NCBI RefSeq assembly: GCF_006715565.1
Contig: NZ_VFNL01000001.1
Location: 744,001-808,000, forward strand
Source: Microbacterium sp. SLBN-154
GTDB taxonomy: Bacteria > Actinomycetota > Actinomycetes > Actinomycetales > Microbacteriaceae
Direction of reading: 5' to 3'
DNA length: 64,000 nucleotides
Positions 8,041-16,227 of the stretch are shown here, one piece after another. The position numbers and the translations under genes are program-made. The notes under the pieces are model-generated. The model did not search any database. It was not told where the DNA came from and was given only the letters and a program-made list of their open reading frames with translations. How positions within the stretch are numbered: position 1 is the first letter of the stretch; every line of letters begins with the position of its first letter.

Positions 8041-8955
8041 TCACCGCTGCAGATCCTCGGGAAGCGGCGGGAATTTCTCGCCGACCGTCTGCAGGTCGCC
8101 GACGGCGTCGCCGAAGCCTTCGACCAGCGCGTCATAGGTCCAGCCGCCCTCGCGGTAGGCGGTCGCGACAGCCTCGGGGTGCGACCAGAGCTGCAGGCGG
8201 TCGCCGCCGATGCCGATCGCCTGGCCGGAGACGCCCGCGGCGGCGTCGGAGGCGAGGAAGGCGATGAGTCCGGCGACATCGTCGGAGGTGCCGAACCCGA
8301 GGTCGTGGCGGAAGAACGCGGGCATCGCCTCGCCCTTCTCCTCGGCTTCGACGGCGGCGGCGAAGTACGGCACGGTCGCCGTCATCGCGGTCGCCGCGAC
8401 CGGGATGACCGCGTTCGTGGTGATGCCGGCCTTCTTCAGCTCCAGCGCCCAGGTGCGCACCATCCCGACGATGCCGGCCTTGGCGGCGGCGTAGTTGGTC
8501 TGGCCGAAGTTGCCGCGCTGACCGGTGGGGGAGCCGATGCAGATGATCCGCCCCGCGATCTCGTTCGCACGCATGTAGGTCGCCGCGGCGCGGACGCAGG
8601 TGAAGGTGCCGCGGAGGTGCACATCGATGACGGTGTCGAAGTCGTCGTCGCTCATCTTCCACAGCACGGTGTCGCGCAGCACACCGGCGTTGGTGACGAG
8701 GATGTCGAGGCGCCCGAAGGTGTCGACGGCCGTCTGGACGAGCTGCTCGGCGGTCTCGGTCGGGCCGACCCGGGCCACCACGGCGACGGCGGAGCCCCCG
8801 GCGTCGGTGATGGTCTTCACCGCCGCATCGGCGGTCGCGTCGTCGACGTCGTTGATGACGACCGAGGCGCCCTGCCGCGCGAGTTCCTGGGCATAGGCCA
8901 GGCCCAGGCCGCGGCCCGAACCGGTGACGATGGCGACTTTGCCTTCGAGTGACAT
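8041..8955 (-). CDS. SDR-family 3-hydroxyacyl-CoA dehydrogenase
   Basis: A 304-residue short-chain dehydrogenase. VTGSGRGLGLAYA (residues 9-21) is the TGxxxGxG cofactor motif, NAGV follows, and the catalytic Ser-Tyr-Lys appears in CIGSPTG and YAAAKAG. It resembles the dehydrogenase half of MFE-2-type beta-oxidation proteins. I took ATG 8955 because a GAAGGAG site lies 6-8 bases upstream; a GTG 21 bases earlier would be translated through it. It is the first gene of the minus-strand operon and has its own promoter at 8979-9008. The likely role is oxidation of a 3-hydroxy-3-arylpropionyl-CoA (CouN/PhdB position). Confidence 0.88.
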   Translation of the reverse strand: MSLEGKVAIVTGSGRGLGLAYAQELARQGASVVINDVDDATADAAVKTITDAGGSAVAVVARVGPTETAEQLVQTAVDTFGRLDILVTNAGVLRDTVLWKMSDDDFDTVIDVHLRGTFTCVRAAATYMRANEIAGRIICIGSPTGQRGNFGQTNYAAAKAGIVGMVRTWALELKKAGITTNAVIPVAATAMTATVPYFAAAVEAEEKGEAMPAFFRHDLGFGTSDDVAGLIAFLASDAAAGVSGQAIGIGGDRLQLWSHPEAVATAYREGGWTYDALVEGFGDAVGDLQTVGEKFPPLPEDLQR

Positions 8956-8978
8956 GACAGCTCCTTCGGTCACCACCC

Positions 8979-9010
8979 ATTGAATCGGACGATGATTGAA
9001 GTTGTCAACT
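8979..9010 (-). promoter_or_regulatory. Promoter with overlapping palindromic operator for the side-chain operon
   Basis: On the minus strand TTGACA (9003-9008) is followed after 18 bases by TTCAAT (8979-8984), a good sigma-A type promoter in front of the SDR gene. The -35 box sits inside the perfect 11-base palindrome AGTTGTCAACT (9000-9010), which is a plausible operator because a bound protein would block polymerase. PaaX at 2104 or MarR at 10536 are the nearby candidates. Confidence 0.6.
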
Positions 9011-9031
9011 ATTCACGCGCAGGGACTGCCC

Positions 9032-10435
9032 TCAGGAGTCGAACCCCATCCCGACCGCGTCGAGCGTGCGCAGGAGCACGTTCCGCCGACCCTGGTTGTG
9101 GTCGGCGCGATCGAGGGACCACTTCGTGAGGGTGACGCCGAGGGCAGCCACCGGCTCGGGGGGAAAGGGGATCGGCTTGTCCTTGACCATCTTCAGCTCG
9201 GTGCGCTCGGTGGGCGTGCCGGCCAGCAGGTCGAGCATGACGTCGGCGGCGAACCGCGTGGCGCCGACCCCGAGTCCCGTGAAGCCGGCCGCGTAGGCGA
9301 CGGTGCCGCCACGGGCGACCCCGTAGAAGGCGCAGAACCGCGAGCACGTGTCGATGGGGCCCGACCAGCGGTGGGAGAAGCGGAGCCCCTCGAGCTGGGG
9401 GAAGGTGGTGAAGAAGTGCGACGCCAGGGTGCGGTAGCTCGAGGCGCGCTCCTCGTAGGCGGGCCGCACCTTGCGGCCGTAGTGGTAGATCGCGTCGTAT
9501 CCGCCGAAGAGGATGCGATCATCGCGTGTGAGCCGGTAGTAGTGGAACTGGTTGGCCAGGTCGGCGATGCCCTGGCGCCCCTCCCACCCGATGGCGGCCT
9601 TCTGCTGCGCGGTGAGCGGCTCGGTCATGAGGACGTAGTCGTAGACCGGCACGGTGTAGAGCCGCGTGCGGGTGAGCAGTGACGGGAAGACGTTCGTGGC
9701 GAGCGCCACCTTGGCGGCTCGGACGGCGCCGTCGGAGGTGCGGACGATCGGCCGGCTTCCCGCCTCGGAGTCGATGTCGACCACGCGGGAGTGCTCGAAG
9801 ATCTCCACCCCCGCCTCGGCCGCCACCCGCGCGAGCTCGGCGGCGAGCTTCGCGGGGTGGATGAGCGCGGTCTCCTCGCGCTCCCAGGCGCCGGCGAGAT
9901 AGGTGGGGGAGTCGACGAGGGCGCGGGTGGCCGCGGCATCCAGGAACCCCTTCTCCTCGGCGAGCCACTCGATCTGGTGGGGTTCGACGGCGACCGAGAG
10001 GGTGCCGGTGCGCTCGAACTCGGCGTCCATGCCGTAGCGGGCGACGGTCTCGCCGATGGCATCGAGGTTCTCGCGACCCAGTTCGTCGAGGCGGTCGATC
10101 TCGTCGGGCCAGCGGGTGGCGCCGTTGTCGTGGCCGTGGGTGAGGCTCGCCTCGCAGAAGCCGCCGTTGCGGCCGGAGGCCGCCCAGCCGACGGTGCGGG
10201 CCTCGACGACGATCACCCGCCGTGCCGGATCGCGTTCCTTGGCGCGGAGCGCCGTCCACAGCCCCGCGTAGCCGGCGCCGACCACGACGAGGTCGGCGAG
10301 GTGCGTGCCGACCAGTCGCGGATACGAGGGCGGGGTGATGTCGTCGAGCCAGAACACGCTGTGGCGGGTCGCGGCCAGCGCATGATCGATCACCGAGGCC
10401 GCGGGTGGGCGGCGTTCGAAGACGGTGGTGTGCAT
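9032..10435 (-). CDS. FAD-dependent amine/amino-acid oxidoreductase (DAO family, PuuB-like)
   Basis: A 467-residue flavoprotein. The N-terminal dinucleotide-binding motif VVVGAGYAGLWTAL (about residues 50-63), then SGRNGGFCEA and the C-terminal AAGFTGLGVGATRFAADVM define the DAO family. The layout (leader of about 45 residues with DDITPPSYPRL before the Rossmann motif) resembles gamma-glutamylputrescine oxidases. It would oxidise a primary or secondary amine to an aldehyde or keto product with H2O2. ATG 10435 has a GAGGAGG site. It stands alone between the side-chain operon and the MarR gene; no puuA or puuC partners are present, so the substrate is open. Confidence 0.85.
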   Translation of the reverse strand: MHTTVFERRPPAASVIDHALAATRHSVFWLDDITPPSYPRLVGTHLADLVVVGAGYAGLWTALRAKERDPARRVIVVEARTVGWAASGRNGGFCEASLTHGHDNGATRWPDEIDRLDELGRENLDAIGETVARYGMDAEFERTGTLSVAVEPHQIEWLAEEKGFLDAAATRALVDSPTYLAGAWEREETALIHPAKLAAELARVAAEAGVEIFEHSRVVDIDSEAGSRPIVRTSDGAVRAAKVALATNVFPSLLTRTRLYTVPVYDYVLMTEPLTAQQKAAIGWEGRQGIADLANQFHYYRLTRDDRILFGGYDAIYHYGRKVRPAYEERASSYRTLASHFFTTFPQLEGLRFSHRWSGPIDTCSRFCAFYGVARGGTVAYAAGFTGLGVGATRFAADVMLDLLAGTPTERTELKMVKDKPIPFPPEPVAALGVTLTKWSLDRADHNQGRRNVLLRTLDAVGMGFDS

Positions 10436-10535
10436 CGGGTCCTCCTCGAGCGTGGCGAAGGCCGCTCAGCACCACTGTGCACATCGTCGGCGGGATTCGC
10501 CAGTGCCGCGGGTCGAGTCGGGGGAGCGTGTCCGG

Positions 10536-10997
10536 TCAGGAGGCGAACGCGAGGCGGCGGAGAAGGGTCATGAGGGTGCGGCGCTCATCGGCGTCGAGGT
10601 CGCCGTGGACGGTCTCCTCCGCGCGGCGGGCGGTCTGCTGCGCGTCGCGGGCGAGCTCCAGGCCGGCGGCGGTGGCGACGACGGCGTTCGCGCGCCGGTC
10701 GTTGGGGTCGGCGCGGCGCTCGACCAGGCCCCGCTGCTCCAGCTGGTCGATGAGGGCCACCACCTGGCTGGGATCCAGGCGCAGGAAGTCGGCCAGCTCG
10801 CGCTGCGACGGCGGTGGGGTGGCACATGCCGCGACGAGCACGGCGTACGAGCGGGCCTTCAGATCGTGGGCGGCGAGGGCGGCGTTGCCGGCGCTCAGCG
10901 ACAGGGCGTTGGCCCGGGCGAGGAGGAAGCTGAGGTCGTCGCCGAGGACGGATGCCGCGAGCCCGGTGGTCGCGGTGGCGTCGTCCTTCGTCGGCAT
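10536..10997 (-). CDS. MarR-family transcriptional regulator
   Basis: A 153-residue winged-helix repressor. The central PPPSQRELADFLRLDPSQVVALIDQLEQRGLVERRADPNDRRANAVVATAAG stretch is the classic MarR recognition helix and wing. MarR proteins bind short palindromes as dimers and release on binding phenolic or aryl-CoA ligands; CouR/PhdR of phenylpropanoid clusters belong here. A perfect inverted repeat sits 21-41 bases upstream of its ATG (11018-11038), consistent with autoregulation. It is followed on the same strand by the DAO-type gene and the side-chain operon, and preceded by the MFS gene. Confidence 0.92.
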   Translation of the reverse strand: MPTKDDATATTGLAASVLGDDLSFLLARANALSLSAGNAALAAHDLKARSYAVLVAACATPPPSQRELADFLRLDPSQVVALIDQLEQRGLVERRADPNDRRANAVVATAAGLELARDAQQTARRAEETVHGDLDADERRTLMTLLRRLAFAS

Positions 10998-11017
10998 GCC
11001 GCCGATCGTAGCGCCGA

Positions 11018-11038
11018 ATCGTTGAGTTTCCCAACGAT
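11018..11038. promoter_or_regulatory. Candidate MarR operator
   Basis: ATCGTTG (11018-11024) and CAACGAT (11032-11038) are perfect 7-base arms around a 7-base spacer. The element lies between the end of the MFS gene (11050) and the MarR start (10997), the expected place for autorepression. Confidence 0.6.
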
Positions 11039-11049
11039 ATGCGCCGGGT

Positions 11050-12270
11050 TCACCTCAGCACGAATCTCGGGCGTCCCGCGAACACCCCCACCGCGCTCTG
11101 GCCGACGAGGACGAGCAGCAGCAGACCGAGCGGCCACAGCCACGACCCCGTCGCGGAGTACAGCGCGCCGAACACGATCGGTCCGGTCGCGGCGACGAGG
11201 TAGCCGACCGACTGCGCCATTCCCGACAGCGCCGACGAGGCGACGTGGTCGCGGGCGCGCACCGCCATGAGCGTCAGCGACATGCCGAGCGACGCCCCCG
11301 ACGACAGCCCGATGAGTACCACCCAGCCGGTGATGAGGTCGGGTGCGGCCATGAGCCCGATGGTGCCGACCACCGCGAGCACCGGCACGGCGGCCGGGGC
11401 CCAGCGCTCGACCCGGCCGCGCAGCAGCAGCGGCAGTACCAGGGCGCCCGCGGTGGAGAAGAGCTGGTAGAGCATCACGTCGACGCCCGCGGCGACTTCG
11501 CTGCGCCCCGTCGAGACCGAGATCGCGGCGAACCAGGTGACGCTCATGTAGAACATCGCCGACTGCAGTCCCATGTAGGCCGCGACGAGCCAGGCGACGC
11601 GGTCGCGCCAGATCCCGGTGCTCCGCCGCGGCGGCCGTGCCGTGGCATCCGCGCTCTTCCGCCGTGATGCCGCCGCCCAGCCTGCGATCGCCGGCGGGAT
11701 GAGCACCCCGCCGACGAGGACCAGCGCCCACCGCCAGCCGAGCTCGCCGCCGGCGGTCGACAGGTGCGAGAGCGGCACGACGACACCCGAGGCGAGGGCG
11801 CCGAAACCGCCGAGAAGGGCGGTGTAGACCGCCATCATCAGCGGAACGCGGGCGGGGAAGTCGCGTTTGACCACCGCGGGCATGAGGACGTTCACCGCGG
11901 CGAGCGCCATGCCGATGAGGGCCGTGCCGATCCACAGCAGAGCGACGGGACCCGGGAGCGAGCGGACGACGGCGCCGGCGAGCAGCAGCACGAGTGACCC
12001 GAGGATGGCGCCGCCGAGGCCGAAGCGCCGCGCGACCTCGTGCGCGAGGGGCGAGAACAGCGCCCACGCCGCGAGTGGGACGGCGGCGAGAACACCCAGC
12101 ACGGCGAGCGAGAGGCCGGTGTCGGCGCCGATCTGGTCGAGCACCGGGCCGAGTGCGGTGATCGTGGGGCGCATGTTGGCCGCCACCAGGCACACCGCGA
12201 GGACCAGGATGACGGTGCGCGCCGTCGTGCGCGATGTCCTGCGCGCCGTCGCCCGCGCCGGTGAGGTCAT
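11050..12270 (-). CDS. MFS transporter, CynX/NimT type
   Basis: A 406-residue polytopic inner-membrane protein with about 12 hydrophobic segments. The opening ILVLAVCLVAANMRPTITALGPVLDQIGADTGLSLAVLGVL is characteristic of the CynX/NimT (cyanate/2-nitroimidazole) group. A cytoplasmic basic linker (AASRRKSADATARPPRR) divides the halves. ATG 12270 is chosen; a GTG two codons upstream is possible and no strong ribosome site is visible. It may be cotranscribed with the MarR gene, or be its target. An aromatic acid or amine is a reasonable cargo from context only. Confidence 0.88.
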   Translation of the reverse strand: MTSPARATARRTSRTTARTVILVLAVCLVAANMRPTITALGPVLDQIGADTGLSLAVLGVLAAVPLAAWALFSPLAHEVARRFGLGGAILGSLVLLLAGAVVRSLPGPVALLWIGTALIGMALAAVNVLMPAVVKRDFPARVPLMMAVYTALLGGFGALASGVVVPLSHLSTAGGELGWRWALVLVGGVLIPPAIAGWAAASRRKSADATARPPRRSTGIWRDRVAWLVAAYMGLQSAMFYMSVTWFAAISVSTGRSEVAAGVDVMLYQLFSTAGALVLPLLLRGRVERWAPAAVPVLAVVGTIGLMAAPDLITGWVVLIGLSSGASLGMSLTLMAVRARDHVASSALSGMAQSVGYLVAATGPIVFGALYSATGSWLWPLGLLLLVLVGQSAVGVFAGRPRFVLR

Positions 12271-12330
12271 GAGCACCGAACCTAGCCGAGCCTCGCGTCC
12301 GGTCGACCCCGCCGCTCACTCACCGGGACC

Positions 12331-12617
12331 GCGAGGGTGCACTCCCTCCCCGCGAGGGTGCACTTTCTCCCGCACGAGGGTGCACTCCCGCCCCGCGAGG
12401 GTGCACGCCCCCCGGCGCTCCGTCCGTCCTGAGAGGAGGACAGTCGGTCCAGACGCGTACATCCCGTAACCGAACGTACGCGTCTCGGCCGATCGTCCGC
12501 GCGCGGAGGGGACGGGGAACGGGGTGGCCAGGAAGCCGCGAGGGTGCACTCCCGCCCCGCGAGGGTGCACTTTGTCCCGCACGAGGGTGCACTCCCTCCC
12601 CGCGAGGGTGCATGCCC
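12331..12617. repeat. Two blocks of GCGAGGGTGCACT tandem repeats around a hairpin
   Basis: The 409-base gap between the MFS and pobA genes holds eight copies of a unit of about 19-22 bases with core CGAGGGTGCACT and a C-rich tail. Four lie at 12331-12411 and four at 12538-12617, in the same orientation and order apart from small changes in the tails. GTGCAC is itself palindromic. Between the blocks, 12451-12460 and 12476-12485 form a perfect 10-base inverted repeat (AGACGCGTAC) with a 15-base loop. Nothing else coding-like is supported here. Function unknown; the spacing resembles a reiterated protein-binding array or a mobile intergenic element. Confidence 0.75.
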
Positions 12618-12679
12618 TCCCCCGCGAGCCTGGGCGGGATGCGGCCACAACCGCCGGATGCCGCGGGCGCGGCGACGGC

Positions 12680-13864
12680 TCAGCCCGCCTGCGGAAGCGG
12701 CCAGCCGGTGTAGGCCTCTGCCAGGTAGGACTTCCCCGCCTCCGACTCCACGACCGAGCGCAGTTCGCCGATCTGCCGCCGCCGGTCGAAGTCGGTGGCG
12801 TCGGGTGCGACATGGAGCATGCTCGTCATCCACCACGAGAAGTGCTGAGCCTTCCAGATGCGGGCGAGCGCGGTCTCGGGGAACGCTTCGATGAGCCGGG
12901 TGTCGTTCTCGAGCAGCAGGGCGCGCAGCGCCCGTTCGAGAACGATCACGTCGGCGATCGCGAGGTTCATGCCCTTCGCGCCGGTGGGCGGCACGGTGTG
13001 GGCGGCGTCGCCGATGAGGGCCACCCGGCCGCGCAGCAGCTCGTGGGCGACGAAGCTGCGGAACCGCAGCACGTCGCGCTGGAAGATCGGACCCTGGTTC
13101 AGGGTCGTCCCGGGCACGCGCACCTGCAGCTCGTGCCAGAGTTGCTCCTCGCTGTAGGAGGCGGGATCGACCTCGGGGTCGCACTGGAAGTACATCCGCT
13201 GCACGGTGGCGTTCCGCTGGCTGATCAGGGCGAAGCCGTCAGGGGAGTTGGAGTAGATCAGCTCCTCCGAGCTCGGCGGCGCCTCGCAGAGGATCCCGAA
13301 CCACGCGAACGGGTACTCGCGGAAGTAGCCGCCGGTCGCCGACCCCGTGACGGCGGGGCGCACCACGCTGCGGGAGCCGTCGGAGCCCACCACGAAGTCG
13401 GCTTCGATCTCGAGCGGCTGACCGTCGGCGTCGACGGCGATGACCCGCGGATGATCCGTCTCGGCGTCTTCGACCCGCTCGGCCGTGACGCCGAGGCGCA
13501 GGTCCTGCCCCTCGGCGAGGCGCACCGCGACGAGGTCTCTCAGCACCTCGTGCTGCGGGTACAGCCAGACCGCGCGGCCGGTCGACGACGGGAAGTCGAT
13601 GCGGTGCCCCTCGCCCTCGAAGCGCAGCTCGATTCCGTCGTGGCGGTTGCCGACCGTGCGCACCCGCGAGGACGCGCCGCTGGACTCGAGGATGTCGACG
13701 GTCCCCTGCTCGAGGATCCCTGCCCGGATCGTCGTCTCGATCTCCTCGCGGGTGCGCTGGTCGATGACGACCGACTCGATGCCGGCCTTGGCGAGCAGGT
13801 GCGACAGCAGCAGGCCGGCGGGCCCGGCGCCCACGATCGCGACGCGGGTGCGGATGCGGGTCAT
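12680..13864 (-). CDS. pobA: 4-hydroxybenzoate 3-monooxygenase
   Basis: A 394-residue class A flavoprotein hydroxylase converting 4-hydroxybenzoate to protocatechuate with NAD(P)H and O2. GAGPAG at residues 12-17 binds FAD, the DG-type motif is VVGSDGSRSVVR, and the second FAD motif is LIGDAAHTVPPTGAKGMNLAIAD. The PobA-specific stretches GILEQGTVDIL, YFREYPFAWFGIL and FQRDVLRFRSFVAHELLRGRVAL are present, and the length equals the family norm. It lies directly downstream of an IclR gene on the same strand, the pobR-pobA arrangement. Its product is the substrate of pcaHG at 16228-17636. Confidence 0.96.
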   Translation of the reverse strand: MTRIRTRVAIVGAGPAGLLLSHLLAKAGIESVVIDQRTREEIETTIRAGILEQGTVDILESSGASSRVRTVGNRHDGIELRFEGEGHRIDFPSSTGRAVWLYPQHEVLRDLVAVRLAEGQDLRLGVTAERVEDAETDHPRVIAVDADGQPLEIEADFVVGSDGSRSVVRPAVTGSATGGYFREYPFAWFGILCEAPPSSEELIYSNSPDGFALISQRNATVQRMYFQCDPEVDPASYSEEQLWHELQVRVPGTTLNQGPIFQRDVLRFRSFVAHELLRGRVALIGDAAHTVPPTGAKGMNLAIADVIVLERALRALLLENDTRLIEAFPETALARIWKAQHFSWWMTSMLHVAPDATDFDRRRQIGELRSVVESEAGKSYLAEAYTGWPLPQAG

Positions 13865-13875
13865 GACGTCTCCTT

Positions 13876-13915
13876 CGACGGATGTCGGTGCACGGCGACG
13901 GATGTCGGTGCGCGG
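13876..13915. repeat. 20-bp tandem direct repeat upstream of pobA
   Basis: CGACGGATGTCGGTGCACGG (13876-13895) is repeated at 13896-13915 with one mismatch, 12 to 51 bases upstream of the pobA ATG. IclR-type PobR regulators bind repeated sequences at pobA promoters, so this is a candidate operator. It could also be a recent slippage duplication. Confidence 0.5.
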
Positions 13916-13978
13916 CGTTTTGGCGCCCGTGCGACCAGTGTGCCGGGCGGCGCCCGCGCGGCATCCGGCATCTCCCGT

Positions 13979-14737
13979 TCAATGAGAACTGGATCGCAAC
14001 GCGCGCTCGACTCCCGCCGCCGCCGAGCGCAGCTCGTCGAGCGCCCCGGCGGTCGGCGCGTCGCGGGGGAGGACGACCGAGAGCGCCGCGACGACCGGTC
14101 CTGTCCGGCCCTCGCGGATCGGCACCGCCACGCCCGTCGACACCGCCTCGACCGTGCCGGCGGCGACGACGAAGCGCTCGCGGCGGATCCGGGCGAGAAG
14201 GCGCCGGAGCTCCGCGGCACGCGTCACCGTCTCGGGAGCGAGGGCGGTCAGACGGCTCGACAGCACGTGCTCCTGCACCGCCTGATCGGCGAAGGCGAGG
14301 AGCACCAGTCCCGATGAGGAGGCGTGCAGCGGGAGCCGCCCCGCGACGCGGGTGATGTTCGCTCCCGCCTGCGGGTGGCTGAGGCGCTCGAGGAACAGCG
14401 CCTCGCCCTGCTCCAGCACGGCGAGCTGGGTGTGCTCGCGCACCCGGGCCTGCACCCTCTCCATGTACGGGAGGGCGGCTTGGCGCAGGCGCAGGGCGAG
14501 CGACCCGCGTTCGGCGAGTTCCCACAGCCGCAGGCCCAGGCGCACCCGATGGTCCTCGTCGCGCTCGAGCAGCCCGGCGGCGACCAGGTCGCCGACGAGG
14601 CGGTGCGCGGTCGAGGGCGGAAGGCCCGCGCGGCGCCCGATCTCGGACGCCGTCTGCAGTGTGCGATCGGCGTCGAAGGTCTCGAGCACCCGCACCAGGC
14701 GGTCCAGACCCGAGTCGCCGGAGGGCGAGTTGGCCAT
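13979..14737 (-). CDS. IclR-family regulator (PobR-like position)
   Basis: A 252-residue regulator with an N-terminal winged helix (GLDRLVRVLETF then TASEIGRRAGLPPSTAHRLVGDLVAAGLLERDED, residues 9-60) and a GAF-like C-terminal effector domain (RVAGRLPLHASSSGLVLLAF). It is immediately upstream of and codirectional with pobA, 114 bases apart. IclR proteins such as PobR and PcaU activate 4-hydroxybenzoate and protocatechuate genes on binding the aromatic acid. The effector is inferred from position. Confidence 0.9.
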   Translation of the reverse strand: MANSPSGDSGLDRLVRVLETFDADRTLQTASEIGRRAGLPPSTAHRLVGDLVAAGLLERDEDHRVRLGLRLWELAERGSLALRLRQAALPYMERVQARVREHTQLAVLEQGEALFLERLSHPQAGANITRVAGRLPLHASSSGLVLLAFADQAVQEHVLSSRLTALAPETVTRAAELRRLLARIRRERFVVAAGTVEAVSTGVAVPIREGRTGPVVAALSVVLPRDAPTAGALDELRSAAAGVERALRSSSH

Positions 14738-14781
14738 GGTGACACCATCTCACGGGCGCACACCCTCCACGGCGGACATCC

Positions 14782-15237
14782 TCACACCAGGTGGTCGTCG
14801 GCGGTGAGCTGCCGGATGCCGTCGTCGTGGAGGACGAACTGCGCCCGGAGGCCCACGCCTTCCGCGCCGCACTCGACCGCCATCGCCCCCGCCCACGCGC
14901 GTTCATCGTCAGTGAACTCGCGCGGCCCGCGTCGCTCCCACACGATCACCGCCTGGGCCGCGTCGATCGCCGCGATCAGACCACCGATCCAGACCGCCAG
15001 GATCTCGGCGCACGGCAGGAGGCCGAGGTCGTCGATCTCGTCGAGCCGGAACGGGTCGAGCGGGTAGTCGTCGCAGGGCATGATCGGACCCGTCAGACGC
15101 CCATCGGCATCCAGGAACAGCAGCCACATCTGCCGGGGGTTCAGCGCCCGGTCGAGCAGCAGTTCGAGCACCTCCTCCAGATCGCTGTCGTGGCGGAGCA
15201 CGCGGTCGTGGTCGAGGCGGGGATCCATCGTCGTCAT
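14782..15237 (-). CDS. Conserved hypothetical protein, unknown function
   Basis: A 151-residue acidic soluble protein without signal peptide or membrane segments. I do not recognise the family. Visible features are a WLLFLDADGRLTGP beta-strand segment, PCDDYPLDPFRLDEIDDLG, a hydrophobic AVWIGGLIAAIDAAQAVIVWERRG helix-strand and FTDDERAWAGAMAVECGAEG. Starts at 15237 or 15228 (ATG) are both possible. It sits between two IclR genes and is codirectional with the first. Codon use matches its neighbours. Nothing ties it to aromatic metabolism except location. Confidence 0.7.
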   Translation of the reverse strand: MTTMDPRLDHDRVLRHDSDLEEVLELLLDRALNPRQMWLLFLDADGRLTGPIMPCDDYPLDPFRLDEIDDLGLLPCAEILAVWIGGLIAAIDAAQAVIVWERRGPREFTDDERAWAGAMAVECGAEGVGLRAQFVLHDDGIRQLTADDHLV

Positions 15238-15353
15238 GCCCCCACGCTGGCCGAGCGCGCGGTGCCCTCGAGGCCCGCCGGCGCATCTGGGGACAGCTCG
15301 CCTCGCCGGGGCGCCTGTGCAGGAGTGGTTGCGGGGACCGTAGTGTCGGATGG

Positions 15354-16139
15354 GTGCGCGAAGATGCCGAACAGCGGGACGACCGAGCCCCCTCGGGGGA
15401 GGGTCTGCTCGATCGCGCGCTGCGCGTTCTCGGTGCGTTCACGGAGGATGAGCCGGCGCTCACGGCCGCAGAGCTCGGCGCCCGCGCGACCCTGTCGTCC
15501 TCGACCCTGCACCGGCTGCTCGCCCGCCTCGTCGATCAGGGCCTCCTCGTGCGGCTTCCCGACCGTCGCTACGCGATCGGGCCCCGGCTGTGGGAGCTCG
15601 GCGAACTCTCGCCCCTCGCCCTGAGGCTCCGTGAGACCGCGCTTCCGCACATGCTGCGCCTCTACGAGGCCACCGGCGAGAACGTGCACCTCGCCGTGCT
15701 CGACGGCCCCAGCCCCGAGGGCTCGGCGGCGCTCTTCGTCGGCCGGGTCACCGGGCGCCATTCGATCCCGACCCTCAGCCGCATGGGCGGCCGAGGGCCC
15801 CTGCACACCACCGGTGTCGGCAAGGCGCTGCTGATGACGAGGGATGACGCATGGCTGGCGCGCTACTTCACCGCTCCACTCGAGCGCGAGACCGTCCACT
15901 CGCTCACGGATGAGACCGCCCTGCGCGCCGACCTCTCCCGCGCTCGCGCGCGGGGTTTCGCCACGACGCGCGAGGAGATGACGCTCGGAAATGTGTCGGT
16001 CGCGGCTCCCCTGCCCCGTCTCGACGGGCTGCCGCCCGCGGCGATCGGACTCGTGGTGCACCTCGAGCGCGCTGATGAGCGGCGCCTGGGTCCGCTGGTG
16101 ATCCAGACGGCGCGCGAACTGGCCGACGACCTGCGCTGA
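15354..16139 (+). CDS. IclR-family regulator of the pca operon (candidate)
   Basis: A 261-residue protein with an N-terminal winged helix (LLDRALRVLGAFTE, LTAAELGARATLSSSTLHRLLARLVDQGLLVRLPDRR) and the IclR effector domain (GRVTGRHSIPTLSRMGGRGPLHTTGVGKALL). GTG 15354 is the likely start; the frame is open only shortly upstream. It is divergent from the hypothetical gene at 14782 and precedes pcaH by 88 bases on the same strand, so it may lead the pca operon. It is the second of three IclR genes in 11 kb; all three differ in sequence, so they are not recent duplicates. Confidence 0.9.
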   Translation: MREDAEQRDDRAPSGEGLLDRALRVLGAFTEDEPALTAAELGARATLSSSTLHRLLARLVDQGLLVRLPDRRYAIGPRLWELGELSPLALRLRETALPHMLRLYEATGENVHLAVLDGPSPEGSAALFVGRVTGRHSIPTLSRMGGRGPLHTTGVGKALLMTRDDAWLARYFTAPLERETVHSLTDETALRADLSRARARGFATTREEMTLGNVSVAAPLPRLDGLPPAAIGLVVHLERADERRLGPLVIQTARELADDLR

Positions 16140-16227
16140 GTCCTCCCACTCACCGGGAGTCCCGACCGCTCCCGTGGCCGCTCGGTGTCACCCTGGACGC
16201 ACCCGGACCCGTCGAAGGAGACCGCCG

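Noticed and set aside
3870..8955. Ordinary fatty-acid beta-oxidation operon
   Set aside because: No thiolase is present and an amidohydrolase takes its place; neighbouring pobA and pca genes make an aromatic side-chain pathway more likely, though a fatty-acid role is not fully excluded.
12331..12617. CRISPR array
   Set aside because: Units are about 20 bases with almost no spacer sequence, in two blocks; no cas genes.
12282..13184. Minus-strand frame encoding repeated HPRG/APSRGGS peptides over the GTGCAC repeats
   Set aside because: The repetition comes from the DNA repeat units and the frame overlaps pobA antiparallel-phase; no start signal or domain.
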